A stretch of 64,000 bases of DNA from Branchiostoma floridae. Its lineage: Eukaryota > Chordata > Leptocardii > Amphioxiformes > Branchiostomatidae. Where the stretch lies: NCBI RefSeq assembly GCF_000003815.2, contig NC_049986.1:22684221-22748220 (forward strand), read 5' to 3'. Position numbers and translations under genes: made by a program. This document shows, one piece after another, positions 12,094 through 23,261 of this stretch (position 1 is its first letter; each line of letters begins with the position of its first letter). The notes below the pieces were generated by a model. The model made no database searches. It was not told the origin of the DNA and saw nothing but the letters and a program-made list of their open reading frames with translations.

Positions 12094-12971
12094 CTTTTTG
12101 CCCCTGAAACGCAAACACAAATTTAAATGTTCAATCATTCTTGAAGACATTAACAAAACTGAATTGTGTTGAAATTAGGGTTCATTTGTAAACCACTGTA
12201 GGTGGAGTATCGACATCAAAACGACGCATTATATATATTATAAAGTTTATTGCAAATTCTTGCCTGTGGGCTAATTGCAGGTAACATGAGATTCAGACAA
12301 AGTAAAAACAATATCACAAGTGTCTACTCTAGTCTAAAACTAGTAAAAGCTAGCTCTACTCCGAACCTGGTCCCGGGTTATTGGGTTCGACACCTTTTTC
12401 GCAGACAGTATATAAATGATTAGAATAAGACACATCATTTCTCTTGGCTATTTTCGGGGGTTTCTATCGATATGCAGACGCGTGTTCGTGATTGTGCGTG
12501 AAGAAAATTACGAACAAGAAAAATATATTTTGAATAAACATGATTTGAACTTTGCAGAGCAATCGCAAGGATAACGATCCAAGTCTGCTGTCCTATGCTA
12601 AACGTATGGACATAGCAGGTAATCATAAAATTCCCAGTGACCAGAAGGTGTCCGTTTTGTTCAAAAAGTGAACGTCACTTCGTCATGGATTGTTGTTACG
12701 ACAGATGATAAACGCTCAAAGATGTTCAAATTCATTTGCGCTTGTTCAAAATAATTAAATTGTAGCATGATACATCGTATAGACAAATTCAATTTCATTC
12801 TAGGAGGAGATTGTTAATGATTACAAAGAGGTAAATACATCAAGCAATGTTTTGACGTTAGAATCAGACTGTGTATTAACTAGGCTGATCCAAATGTATC
12901 CACTCATTGTTTTCATATATGGTTGTATAATGGAAGACCTTACGAAAGTCACTGTACTTTTTTTATCAATA

Positions 12972-13195
12972 AGGGCGCGGTCACATAGATCGTGAGATCG
13001 TCGTAGGATCGCTTCGGGCATTTTGGAGAATCATGCGTACGTATATGTACGTCTCCTACAAAGTTCAACTATCTTTGCACACAAATGAAATGCTTCTTTG
13101 GATCCATGTCGCTGGTTGTTTCTGTCAGGAAGTGCTGGAAAATGTTATGGTATCAAAATCGTACGACGATCACACGACCTATGCGACCGCGCCCT
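12972..13195. mobile_element. MITE with 34-bp terminal inverted repeats
   Basis: The 224-bp element starts AGGGCGCGGTCACATAGATC and ends with the reverse complement, with 3 mismatches in 34 bp by eye. There is no coding capacity. TA/AA bases flank both ends, so a short AT target duplication is possible. This is a non-autonomous DNA transposon; the superfamily is not assignable by eye. Confidence 0.8.
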
Positions 13196-13199
13196 AAAT

Positions 13200-14870
13200 G
13201 AACTATTGCTGTATGATACTCCCGTCTATGAGCTTAAAGGAAAAATCGAGGCCACCGTTTTCTATTCCACGCTGCCTTCAGGAGAATCCTATTTTGCTCA
13301 CGGCTGGTTGATGCTTACCGCAGTAAATTGCTCTCAGATGATTTCCGGCCGGCGGTCATGAGGATCTGTCTTTATTGACGTAGTTACAATTGACATCGGG
13401 GGACTTTACCAAAAGAAATCAAGAGGGCAATATCCTTTTGTGGAACCTTACAAGGTAGTCTAGATTGAGCATCGATTTTGACTTTGTGTACAGTTTGACG
13501 TACATGTTTTGTTGGGAGAATGTTTCAGAATCAAATTTGTGAATAGGTTTGTAGACAGGTAACTAGAAATGTGATATTTACAAGCAAAAGAAATAATGTT
13601 AACATTCACACGGTCTAACCTAGCAATGCATTCTTACTCAAACACATTCACACATTCGGTTCTGTATTGTCACTTGCTACATTATGTAATCGACTGAATA
13701 GCATGCAAGGCGCCCTTTCCCTACCTCCGGACCCTACCGGTTTTTGGCATGTACTGCATCCCAGGACAGGGTGTCTACAGCTTTACCAGTAAACACGGTG
13801 ATAGTTATCTGGTACAAGCATTAGAGTTATCAATTTGACCAAAAGATTTGTTTCTCTTCCGTGAAGGTGAATATAATAGCACCAGAGCGAGATTAGTTGA
13901 ATACAGGGAAGATATGAGATGGAGTGGTAAAATCTCCATGTTCCACAGTGCACAAAAGCGAAGTCGACGTTAAGGGCAAATATTTCACTGAAGCTGTGAC
14001 ATGTTGGCGGTGTAGCTACGACCAAGTGACAGACGAATTTCACTGATAAAAAACCCCCAAACTTTTACGCATTGTGTGTATTTTTTTGTCTTTTGATCAT
14101 ACTCGTAAGTTTTTAATGACACTATCATTGTAATTGTTATTGTTATTAAGTGGGCCGACTACTCTCTCTTCGCAGCCAGGGGCTAAATCGCAAGAGCCAC
14201 TCGGCGCCACCCAGGTGACCTCAACACGACACGACAGTAATTGCCACAGGTGCAGCCATAGGACTGTATGTTTTGAACCACTTACACCGGGTGAACCCCT
14301 GCTCTTTTTGATATGTATGCTGCGCTTTGAATGATACTATCATTGTAAAGTAAAGTCAAGGGTAACACAAATTAAAGTTAGAACGCAGAGACGCCGCCAA
14401 CGTGCCAAAGTCCAGTGATACCCGCTTTATTCGATCATCCCATGTGGGTACAACCATTCGATCTTCAGAAAGCTGATAACAGTTCCGTTGAAAACAAACT
14501 AATCTTTGATCATAATTCATCCTCTGCAGATAAGCCGGGTTTGATGTGCAACACGGTGCGCGTGATTGTGCGTCCCGGGGCGTTCACCTTCGCATGGCTG
14601 TATCAGCACACACACAGACACTGCCGAGTCTTTTACTGGATAAACAAAGCGGACACCAACATACATCAGCGTGGTAAATCGCCCGATCCTTCTCATTTTC
14701 AGGCCTTCCAGGAGTCACAGCATCTGCGGGAAAGGCCGGTTGAAGTCACTTTAAATGGGGTAATACATGCAGTGGATTTATGTTCGCCTTGACCTCTTCA
14801 TAATGCAAACTTAAAACTACCCCAAAAACGTCTATTTTGCTTTTGGGTAGACAAGAGCAATATGGCACTG
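13200..14870. other. intergenic stretch without a recognisable gene
   Basis: Contains short ORFs on both strands (for example plus 14415-14792) with no splice context, domain or repeat support. A short motif ACTATCATTGTAA recurs at about 14121 and 14335. Confidence 0.5.
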
Positions 14871-14875
14871 CACTC

Positions 14876-15115
14876 AAGTTTGTAACTTATATTACAGTGC
14901 CACATAAACAGTACAGACAGAAGGTGAAGGTAGTCTTTCCTTTTTCCTCCCGGCCGAAGTCAGGTACCCATTTTAACACCTGGGTGAAGTGAGGAAGGTC
15001 GCGTAAAGTGCCTTTCCCAAGGGCACAAGGTCGGGAGCACTGCGAGTATCAAACTCGTGACCATTAGATTTCGAGCCGAACTCTCTACCAGCAGTTACGC
15101 CACAAACGTCGCCAC
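14876..15115 (-). mobile_element. tRNA-derived SINE (minus strand copy)
   Basis: Read on the minus strand it has a tRNA-like head (GTGGCGTAACTG, degenerate B box), a middle part CCTCACTTCACCCAGGTGT and a tail ending TAATATAAGTTA. It aligns over its whole length with the copy at 56757-56995. The B box here has decayed. Confidence 0.8.
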
Positions 15116-16225
15116 GATAAACATTTTTACCGTCATACGCTAACCTTGCTTAAAACCACCGCGAACACTTCATTTTACAATTGCAACGAACATTTCTCAT
15201 TTTACAGTACTTGACTTTCAAACCCCAAATGTCCTCTCAAAATGCAAAAGGTTGGATTTTCAAAGAAGCCAGGATTGCTCTGGTGGCTTGCCATCGCTGC
15301 ACTAGTTGTCACAGTGTAACGGCAGGGTGTATAACGTCTGTGCCGCGGGGTACAAAAATGGAGCTCATCAAATCTGCAGGTAAAATGGCAAAGTGGTCAC
15401 AAATGTGCTGTAGAATTGTCAACTCACTCGCCTAGGGCTAAAGAGGAGTTATGTTAATGCGCCCAAATGCTACCTATAGTCGTCAAGTAGGTCTCTGGAG
15501 ATCTAGAGGAGGCAGATTCCAGGACTGGAGAAATTCAGGAAAGCATTTATTTGTGAAATGTGCATGTTATTTTTTTGCTAGTTTGTTTGAACTTTTATTT
15601 ATTCATGAGAAGTCACTGAAGACTTGAAAAATGAACGACAAAGCCTTGGCAAGAGAACAAACGACATGTAAATGTAACGAAGCAATCAGAATATCATACA
15701 CGCGAGGAACAGTTAAGACGCAATGGATGGTGGCTTAACTACCTCAGTTTAATGCCAAATAAAAGTAAATCGATGCGTAAAATTTTTGTATAAAACAAGG
15801 ATTTGTTGTCTGGAGAGACATCTCATATGTTTATTTTGAGCATTCTGTATGTACATCTTGTGATGTTCGCTGGTGTAGTATTGCGAAAATACTGTGCAAT
15901 TGCCGCATACTCACCATGTCATTTATAACGTTACGACAGAGGAGAATGAAGATTCCTAGACCTTTCATCAATCTACAATCACTCCAAATGGACACTAATA
16001 TAGGATATACATGTATTAAACTTAGAATTAAGGTAAGAATAATTGAATCCAACCAGTGTCACTGAATCGGTTTCAAGGGACTTTTTAGATTGTCATTTCA
16101 CCTGTTCACCAGAGTTTTCTTTGGTACAGCTGTAGTATTCCACCCAACGCGCCTCCCTGAAACATGGACCGTTATGCCCCCGGTTAATGAAGAATCCGTT
16201 GCTTCATGTTCAGACTGCCATGTTT
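15116..16225. other. intergenic stretch without a recognisable gene
   Basis: Short ORFs only, for example plus 15181-15435. No domain, splice or repeat evidence supports any of them. Confidence 0.4.
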
Positions 16226-16229
16226 CATG

Positions 16230-17140
16230 GAGCGGGACGTCGATTTCTGGTCCTCTCACAGCACGACTCATTGCCCGTGATATCCGGAGGGTGCAGGAGA
16301 GCTATGTAAGACGACAAGGCGTGGCGTGACATGGGAAGCAAATGCACGATCGGTCGTTCCCCCACTTGTTTCATGCAAGGACGTTTTATGAAACGTTTCA
16401 TATAACGTCCTTGTTTCATGCAATTATCAAATATATATGTTTATTTGCATAGATATATAACACTAGTTTTCACTCAAATGAGGTACTACTTTTACAAGTG
16501 TGAGGTTTGATTTCTTTGATGGCAGTGGTTAATGAACTGTCCCACGTTCAGCGAAATAAGTGGGTTTAGCGATTTCTGGTCCTCCACAGCACGACTCATT
16601 GCCCATGTTGCCCGGATTGTGCCGGGAAGCGATGTAGGCTGACAAAGTGTGGCGTGACATGGGAGACAAACGCACGCTCGGTCCTTCACATCAAAGCTTT
16701 ATAACCATCCCTGAACTGAGACGGCGAGCGCCATAGACGAAACTTATGATCCCCTGCTCACCCAGTCATATGTTCTATCTGCATAATGTGACGTCACGAC
16801 AGCAGTGGATTCTTCATTTCCTGACAAAGACTGGTGCTGTTCAGTCGAAAATTTGTGTGAGGCCAATTTTTGTGTTGGATATTACAGTCTAGTTCATGAA
16901 TTAAGTAACATTACTAACATTGATGTCCGGATGGAGTCGGAGAGCTATGAAGTTGGACAGGGCGTGGCGTGACACAGGAGGCAAATGCACGATCGGTCGT
17001 TCCCCCTACTTGTTTTAGGATATTAGGAATTGTCTGTGATTCATGAGGTAACATTAATATCCGGAGGGTGCCGGAGAGCCATGACATTGGAGGCAAATGC
17101 ACGCTGGGTCCTTCACCCCCTTCTTGTTTCAGGATTATTG
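16230..17140 (+). repeat. four truncated copies of a dispersed repeat
   Basis: The core containing GGCGTGGCGTGACA and GCAAATGCACGATCGGTC occurs at 16230-16370, 16570-16690, 16920-17010 and, further shortened, at 17055-17130. Copies share TCCGGAGGGTGC...GGAGAGC. Minus-strand ORFs across them are short and not shared in frame, so this looks like non-coding transposon debris. Confidence 0.65.
16376..16413. repeat. near-perfect 38-bp palindrome
   Basis: Arms CAAGGACGTTTTATGAAAC and GTTTCATATAACGTCCTTG abut with no spacer and have one mismatched pair. It lies between copies 1 and 2 of the repeat above. It could extrude as a cruciform; a transposon terminus joined head to head is another explanation. 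Confidence 0.8.
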
Positions 17141-17446
17141 TGTACTGCGTGCTGAGTTTGCTTTACGATGTAAGTAATTGTGTAAAATTGCCTGCTGCTG
17201 TTGAGCGCGAATTGATATCTATTATATCTGTTAAATTATGTATATATATATGTTTATGTGGTTTAGAGTTAGCTGTTAGACTACAGTAGACATATGCTAT
17301 ACTGTTCTCTGACTTTATTTAAATGGCAACATGACAGTACAGTTTGCTGCATGCACCACGCAGTAAGATTCTGATGTTGTGCAGCATACACATTAAGGTA
17401 CATACATAGTACAATAATACAAGAATAATAATACATCATTATCACC

Positions 17447-17475
<29 letters not shown>
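17447..17475 (+). repeat. (AAT)n microsatellite
   Basis: About nine to ten uninterrupted ATA/AAT units. Confidence 0.9.
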
Positions 17476-17477
<2 letters not shown>

Positions 17478-17499
17478 AATAAATACTGTTCTATACTGT

Positions 17500-18330
17500 C
17501 CGTTTTTCCCCTTTCAATAACTTGCAATCACAAATTGTTAGTATGATTTATGTAAACTGGGAACTAACTTTACTAGATAACCAATAACGCGGTAACTAAA
17601 TAAAACAGCAGTTATGTACTCTTCACGAAGTTCTAACAAAGTTCAGTACATGAGAACTAATTCTCCCTCCGACCGTTTGTTCAAGTTTCTATAATACCAA
17701 TAAAAGATATGGTCATTCTGTGACATTTTGCCGGGTTCATCTTCAAATGTAAAAGCACAACAAACCGTATCGACGTGACGTCTTTGAGATTTAATAAAAA
17801 TTCATTTTTCCGCAAATGTCGATTCCTTTGGCCGGAATATTTGGCCTATGAGAAAGCCACCTTAAAGGTCGCCTCCACATCTATTATTCACTCTTCTCGA
17901 CACGCGCCTGGCAAACCTGAACCTGAACTTGCGTCAAGCAAGACCTTTGCTGTAATAGAGAATGTGTCGTTCGAAAGGCTACGATCGAAGAAAGGTACCC
18001 TTTAGATGGAAGGTGGTGCAATTTTTCACATCATGTGTGATTGCTTGGAGGTTCTACAAAGGGATACCGAAGTACTTTGTGCGGAAAATTATGCTGGATA
18101 GAAACTTTTTAGTAGAAGGTAAACGTACATGTGTAGAGAAATGTTGTACTTGATATACTGACTTGTAAAGTTGGAGAAAAATTACATGTCCTTAAATCAG
18201 TATTTTCAAAGAAAATCGCTGGTAATATGTGTGACAGGAGAAAAGTCATGAATCGTCTGCTTCTAACAGGACGATCTGATCGCTGAAGTCTTCTCCAGTC
18301 AGTCATCAAGTAGTGAAGGTAAAGACTCAG
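17500..18330. other. intergenic stretch without a recognisable gene
   Basis: Only short overlapping ORFs on both strands; no supporting motif. Confidence 0.4.
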
Positions 18331-18540
18331 AGGTTTGAACCCCCGACCTCTGGTAGTAGCTTCCAGGTCAGGGATTCAAAGATTCGAACTCACGACCTCC
18401 GGTAGTAGCTTCCATGTCAGGGGTTCAAAGATTCGAACCCACGACCTCTGGTAGTAGTTTCCTAGGTCTAGGATTCAAAGATTCGAACCTAAGACTTCTG
18501 GTAATAGCTCCCAAGTCATGAATTCAAACATTCGAATCCT
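18331..18540 (-). repeat. 49-bp tandem repeat with a tRNA T-arm-like motif
   Basis: GGTAGTAGC or a close variant occurs at 18352, 18401, 18450 and 18500, a regular 49-bp period. On the minus strand each unit contains GAGGTCGTGGGTTCGAATC or a variant, which matches the T-arm/B-box consensus of tRNA genes and SINEs. No A box, acceptor stem or anticodon arm is present, so these are not tRNA genes. Confidence 0.8.
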
Positions 18541-18850
18541 CAGGCAGTGCAAGGGTGAAACGACGAAACCAATCACTGTTAGAACATGATATCACACGCT
18601 CGGGCATAGAGGCCTTAGATGCTCCCTGTTTCAGACGATACTTCTTCTCACTCGCACAGTTTTCTAATTGTGAAATACGACCGTCCACCATCACCTCGCC
18701 GAGGTAAGAAGATATTTCACCGGTTGACGAAGCAATTACCCACACGCGACACAAGGTCATTGATTGCTTCAGCTGCTTAAACGATTCCTTTGGCTGGTAA
18801 GTAATTGCAGGCGACGGGACCGCGCTCCAGATAGTTTCACTATGGATCAT
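18524..18850 (-). other. unrecognised 108-codon open reading frame
   Basis: Starts MIHSETIWSAVPSP and runs into the end of the 49-bp repeat. It has mixed composition, no signal peptide, no membrane span and no motif I recognise. It could be an exon or chance; nothing around it decides. Confidence 0.2.
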
Positions 18851-19487
18851 ATTATAGTTACCTTTACTTAAGGTGATTCCCTGTGAGACTATGCCTGCAG
18901 GTGCTTTTCTTCAAACTGTCCTCTACTCACTGTCTCTCGTATATTCCTGTCAATAGATAAAAAGGTTTTCTTGACATTTAAGGAATACCTAAAAAATAGG
19001 ATATTGCATTACCTTCAAGATTATAATTCTTCTAGTTTAAAGATTTCTTATATACAATAATCTAACACATACACCACGCACTGTGACAACTTTCTGATTA
19101 TGACTTTTATATGTATGGCGTCTGTAAAACCTGAAGAATTTCTTCTTAATTTCAGCGTGTAATTTTTTTTTCTTATATCCATTTCCTACAGGATTCTTTA
19201 CCTACAGGAATCTTAATCACGTAGCAATATGACAATCACTTTTATTTGCGAACTTTATCTGTAAAGTTTTGAATAATTTTCTATTCAATTTCACTGTGTA
19301 TTTTGTTGTCATTCTATGTGTTGTAACTTGTAATTACGGTCTATGTCACTGGATAGTTCTAAGTATGTCATAACGCGTTTATTTTGATTCTGGAAAGAAT
19401 CTATTCTCCAATAATTTTTGAAGAGGAAAGAAGGGAGCCGTATAAAAATCTTGACTGAAATCTGTGCTTGGAGAACAGAAAATATCT

Positions 19488-19558
19488 ATCCATCCATCCA
19501 TCCATCCATCCATCCATCCATCCATCCATCCATCCATCCATCCATCCATCCATCCATC
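19488..19558 (+). repeat. (CATC)n microsatellite
   Basis: About eighteen CATC units followed by CTCTATATATA. The His-Pro-Ser ORFs here are artefacts of the repeat. Confidence 0.95.
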
Positions 19559-20110
19559 TCTCTATATATATTAGAAGGTGTCAATGTCAAGGACATCCGT
19601 GCAGCCAGTGCGCGACAATGTGGAAGACGATGATCAATATATATATATTAATGTTCGGCTGTGATCCAGGAACTCTCGCGGATCTCGCGAGGTCAGACAT
19701 CGTGACCCGAGGTGTGCCAGACGGACGGTGGCAGACGATGTCTGGTACTGGGTAATTGGGTACCAGAAGTCTCCGGGTCAGTTCAACAGTCCCATTATTG
19801 CAAATGCCCCTAATCCAGACAAAGGTCGCGACACGCGGAAATAAAATTTCATCCGGTGGAAAACAATAATCTCCAAGTAGATCCTACGGTGCCATAAGAT
19901 GTCATCAAAGCCATCAAAGACGTATAGCCGGCTAAAGGGAGTCAGACGGGCATATTGCATATACACACTCCTAAGCCATCTTCTCTCCTCTTCTAGCTTT
20001 TGATACTATCTTATGCTATCATAGGATCTGCTTGGAGATTAGAAAAGAGCTCCACACACTGATAGTGGTTCGAGACGTCACTATTCTGCCTTTCTGAATG
20101 GATGTAAATT

Positions 20111-20145
20111 AAGTGAGTGAGTGAGTGAGTGAGTGAGTGTGTGAG
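20111..20145 (+). repeat. (GTGA)n microsatellite
   Basis: About seven GTGA units with one GTGT. Confidence 0.9.
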
Positions 20146-20579
20146 AAAACTAAGATTAAGGTAGTCCCATAGTACTTTTAAGGCCGGATGGGTAGTGAGT
20201 TATCCCATGGTATACGAAGACTTACTGACAACCACCTATTCGTAAATTGGAACTTGACTATTTTCCTACCAAACATCTGCTTGAAGATATCAACATTGTC
20301 AGCTGGATATATTATCAAGGAAGACAAGTATCTTGGTCTCGTGAAACTCCTCCAAGTCTAAATCATAAAATACCTAGGCCTTAAAACCAATAAATCCCCA
20401 ACCGGTAGCCAACAAACTTGTTGGATAGGCATACAGACAATCAGCCAACCTAATAACAAACTAAAGACAAACAAATACAGTATTTAACCTCATCAAACTC
20501 CTTTGGCGACTGAATAGACGAAATCTGTCGATAAGAATTGCTATCCTATCGTGTATACCTGTCAACAATTTAGTTAGAC

Positions 20580-21870
20580 CTGTCATCTATCGAATCTTTG
20601 TGATCTCTCATCAGTTTGTAACGCCATACAAGAAACTAACTTGTTTCGGCCTACTTGGGCTTCCCGCCAACCTCTACGGAAGGCAGACCGCATCTCCTCT
20701 GTATTTAGGTGCAAGCAGAAAGCAGTGCCATGTTCCGTCCAACATTTGTTCCTTGTTAGACGTTTAAGAAAGACTGCAATCTCCCTTCGAATTTTTGAAG
20801 AGATATAAAACTTCACATTTGCTCTCGAACGACATTTTAGTTGGATTGTTGCTGCTGAAAACGTACCGCGGAGGGATATCAAAAATCTGCATGTGATGTG
20901 GGGAAGAAAAGCCGTGTCCAGACACGAAACTTGGCAGAATTGGAACGCTGGTGTTGTGGGAGGTTGTGTGATTTTGTCTACTCTTTGTGGCATCTTTTCA
21001 CCTAAGTTGCGCTGTCCAAACCCCACAAATGTTTGGTGGGAGTGTTGAGGTATTGTGGGTTGTACCTAGAGCGGTTAAGTGTTGCTTATTTCTGCCTTTC
21101 TTGCGTTTTTTTCGAGGCACAGTTCATACCGAATGGTCAGTGAAGGTGGCCGCCATATTGTCACTGGAATGTCTTACGGTCACGTTGTGACGTTGTTCCA
21201 TCGCTGTGCCGTGATACAGCACTGTTCTCATAAACAGACTCTACTCGAGCCTTTTAGGAGATTTTGTATTTATTGTGCTTGGCTTGGATAAGGCCGTCAT
21301 GTTAGAAATTGCCATCTTTCTGCCACAGTCTTAGTTACGGTCGGAGTTCGAAATGGCGTCCGCCATTTTAGTTCTCCCTCTACTTGCAGTCCTTACCATT
21401 TTGAACAGCCGAACTGAGCGTCGCTTGCTCGTCTGATCCTATGTGCTTACCGTATCTTGTTTAATAAGGGAAGTTTTCATTTTTGTTTTGCTGGCCGGCA
21501 GTCTACTGTTACGTTGGTCGTGGTTGTCCACGGTTACAACCACGTCACGGTGACGGTATGTACAACATCTTGAGAACGGCCCTCTCTATATCCGGCCAGG
21601 GGCAAAAAAAAGCTTTACGCAGATTTGCCAACATCTCTTATGATAGGCAGTGCCTCTCAACTTTGTTTCAAAACCACCGCGACGTTTATTTTATACTATC
21701 AATTTCTTAATGCGTCATTTGCAATTTTCATGCCACTTTGTAAGTTTTTTTTTTGTCAGACATAGTTGTCCAGGTTAACTTGCTATACAAAACTTTAATA
21801 GGAGAATCCAGCCGGCTCGGGGTAAAAGTAGACAGGTTTAATTTTCACTGATCAGCCTCTTGGAAACCCA
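20580..21870 (+). repeat. duplicated unit, left copy
   Basis: Homologous along its length to 24310-25890. Shared blocks include CGCCATACAAGAAACTAACT, GGGGAAGAAAAGCCGTGTCC, TTGCGCTGTCCAAACCCC, AATGGCGTCCGCCATTTT and GAATCCAGCC...GTAGACAGGTTTAA. Neither copy keeps a long open frame conserved in the other. Origin as a transposable element or a local segmental duplication is unresolved. Confidence 0.75.
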
Positions 21871-22059
21871 GACTTCGGGGACAGTATTGCACTGATGGGG
21901 CTGGTACAGTGTAGCTTAGATGGGCTTGGCTGGACGATCCATTTTATTGGCTTTCTCGTTCTGCAGGTTACATGGAATAACTGTTTAAAGTACACTATAA
22001 AACATAGTCACATAATTAAGGGTTAATGCCCCGCCCCGAGGTGTATATGGTGAGATAAT

Positions 22060-22159
22060 NNNNNNNNNNNNNNNNNNNNNNNNNNNNNNNNNNNNNNNNN
22101 NNNNNNNNNNNNNNNNNNNNNNNNNNNNNNNNNNNNNNNNNNNNNNNNNNNNNNNNNNN
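22060..22159. other. assembly gap, 100 N
   Basis: Exactly 100 N, the usual placeholder for a gap of unknown size. Downstream exons of the gene at 22318-22914 could lie in it. Confidence 1.
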
Positions 22160-22317
22160 ATTTCTATCTGCTCTGTTTATTGTTACCTAAACACATTCAT
22201 ATACAGCAAGTATATGGTGACCAGCCCCCCTCCCCCCAAACTCTGCCCTGCTACATGAGTTACTTGAAGTTAAAGCTGACTGGTCCATTGAAATGTACCT
22301 GTCCACAGTTATTGAAC

Positions 22318-22914
22318 CTTTGAATAAGGTGTACCGTCGTCTTTTCGTACTTCAGCGTAGAACTGCCTTAGTAGTTGTGACAACTCTGTTTCCGGCAGCT
22401 CCTCAAATTCAGTGTTTTTGTCTCTTGCCTGCAGCCATGCTAAAATTGAAAAAAAAAAGTTTTCTTAATTTTTTTCGCCCCCAAATCCACTATCAGGCTG
22501 TTAATAATAATGCTAGTTCTCTATCTATCATCAAGATACATGTGTAATTATTTTCAAACGTTACTCCGACCCCCCTCCCCACATGGCTCTCATTCACTGA
22601 ACAAATAAATGTAAAGCATTTATAAGTATTTATTTCTATTTTTGCTTATTTTTTTACGTCGGAAAAAAGATACCTTTGAAAATCTTGACGCCCCACCTAG
22701 TAGACTTCTCGGTGGTTTTCTCCACCCTTCCCCCTTCTATCTCGTCCAGTTGTTCTCCATCTAAAGTCGCGAAGCGGGCAGTGGTGTTCTCCGCTGCGCC
22801 TTCAGGTTCTGGCTGCTGTTCAGGTTCTGTTTCGGCCTCCCAGGGCCTCAACAACGCTTCAAGATCTCTCTCAGATACCTCTTCCACGTAGAACTGCGGT
22901 ACCTCGCCGTCCAT
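22318..22914 (-). CDS. 5' part of a ZMYM/KIAA1958-like gene with Crypton-derived core-binding domain
   Basis: Exon 1 (22914-22674) starts MDGEVPQFYVEEVSERDLEA, has an acidic linker, and ends with EKSTRWGVKIFK. Exon 2 (22439-22318) continues in phase with AWLQARDKNTEFEELPE, then LRQFYAEVRKDDGTPYSK. The order N-T/S-x-x-W-x-V-x-V/I-F-x-x-W-L then LxxFYxEVRxxDGxxYS is that of the core-binding part of domesticated Crypton tyrosine recombinases (ZMYM2-4, QRICH1, KIAA1958 family). The second exon either splices at AAG/GTTCAA towards the gap or, if read through, stops after two codons (V-Q-stop). AATAAA follows on the minus strand at about 22180. A truncated two-exon product is therefore possible. 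The recombinase-like catalytic part is not visible. Confidence 0.75.
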
Positions 22915-23225
22915 AGCCGACGAAAATACCAACAAAAAGCTCACAAACTTGCGGTTCGAATGCAAAAAAAAGATGGCGTCCAGCAAAAATAAAATCGTCC
23001 GATATGCGGATCTGCGGTGACGTAATGGAACAGACCACTTTTGGCGGGGGTGTTGTAAATCTGTTTTAATCTTTTTCAGTTTAAATATCATTTATATCTA
23101 TTAATTGTGTTGTAGTTTAACATAAATTGTTCGAAATAAAGTACAATACGCTGTTTAATAGATATAATCGATAAATACGTAACACTAGTATTAGCGTCCT
23201 GTCCCCTCTATAATGGTGCGGTCCA

Positions 23226-23261
23226 AAAAGTGGGCGGTTATTCTAATAACCGCCCACTTTT
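23226..23261. promoter_or_regulatory. perfect 17-bp inverted repeat upstream of the ZMYM-like gene
   Basis: AAAAGTGGGCGGTTATT and its exact reverse complement are separated by two bases, about 310 bp upstream of the start codon at 22914. A CCAAT-type ATTGG lies at about 23302. It may be a palindromic factor-binding site or a relic of an element end; function is inference. Confidence 0.6.

Noticed and set aside
14415-14792. Plus-strand 125-codon ORF
   Set aside because: No recognisable domain, no splice context and ordinary base composition; length alone is not enough.
18331-18540. Possible cluster of tRNA genes
   Set aside because: Only a T-arm-like motif repeats. No cloverleaf, A box or anticodon arm is present.
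19418-19755. Plus-strand ORFs rich in His-Pro-Ser/Ile-His-Pro
   Set aside because: Translation of the (CATC)n microsatellite.
20583-21026. Minus-strand 147-codon ORF in the left duplicated unit
   Set aside because: The homologous right copy has stops and indels in the same frame, so it is not under coding constraint.
22654-23091. Start of the ZMYM-like protein at an upstream in-frame Met (MIFKLKK...)
   Set aside because: The upstream peptide is lysine-rich and low-complexity. MDGEV at 22914 opens the family-like N-terminus.
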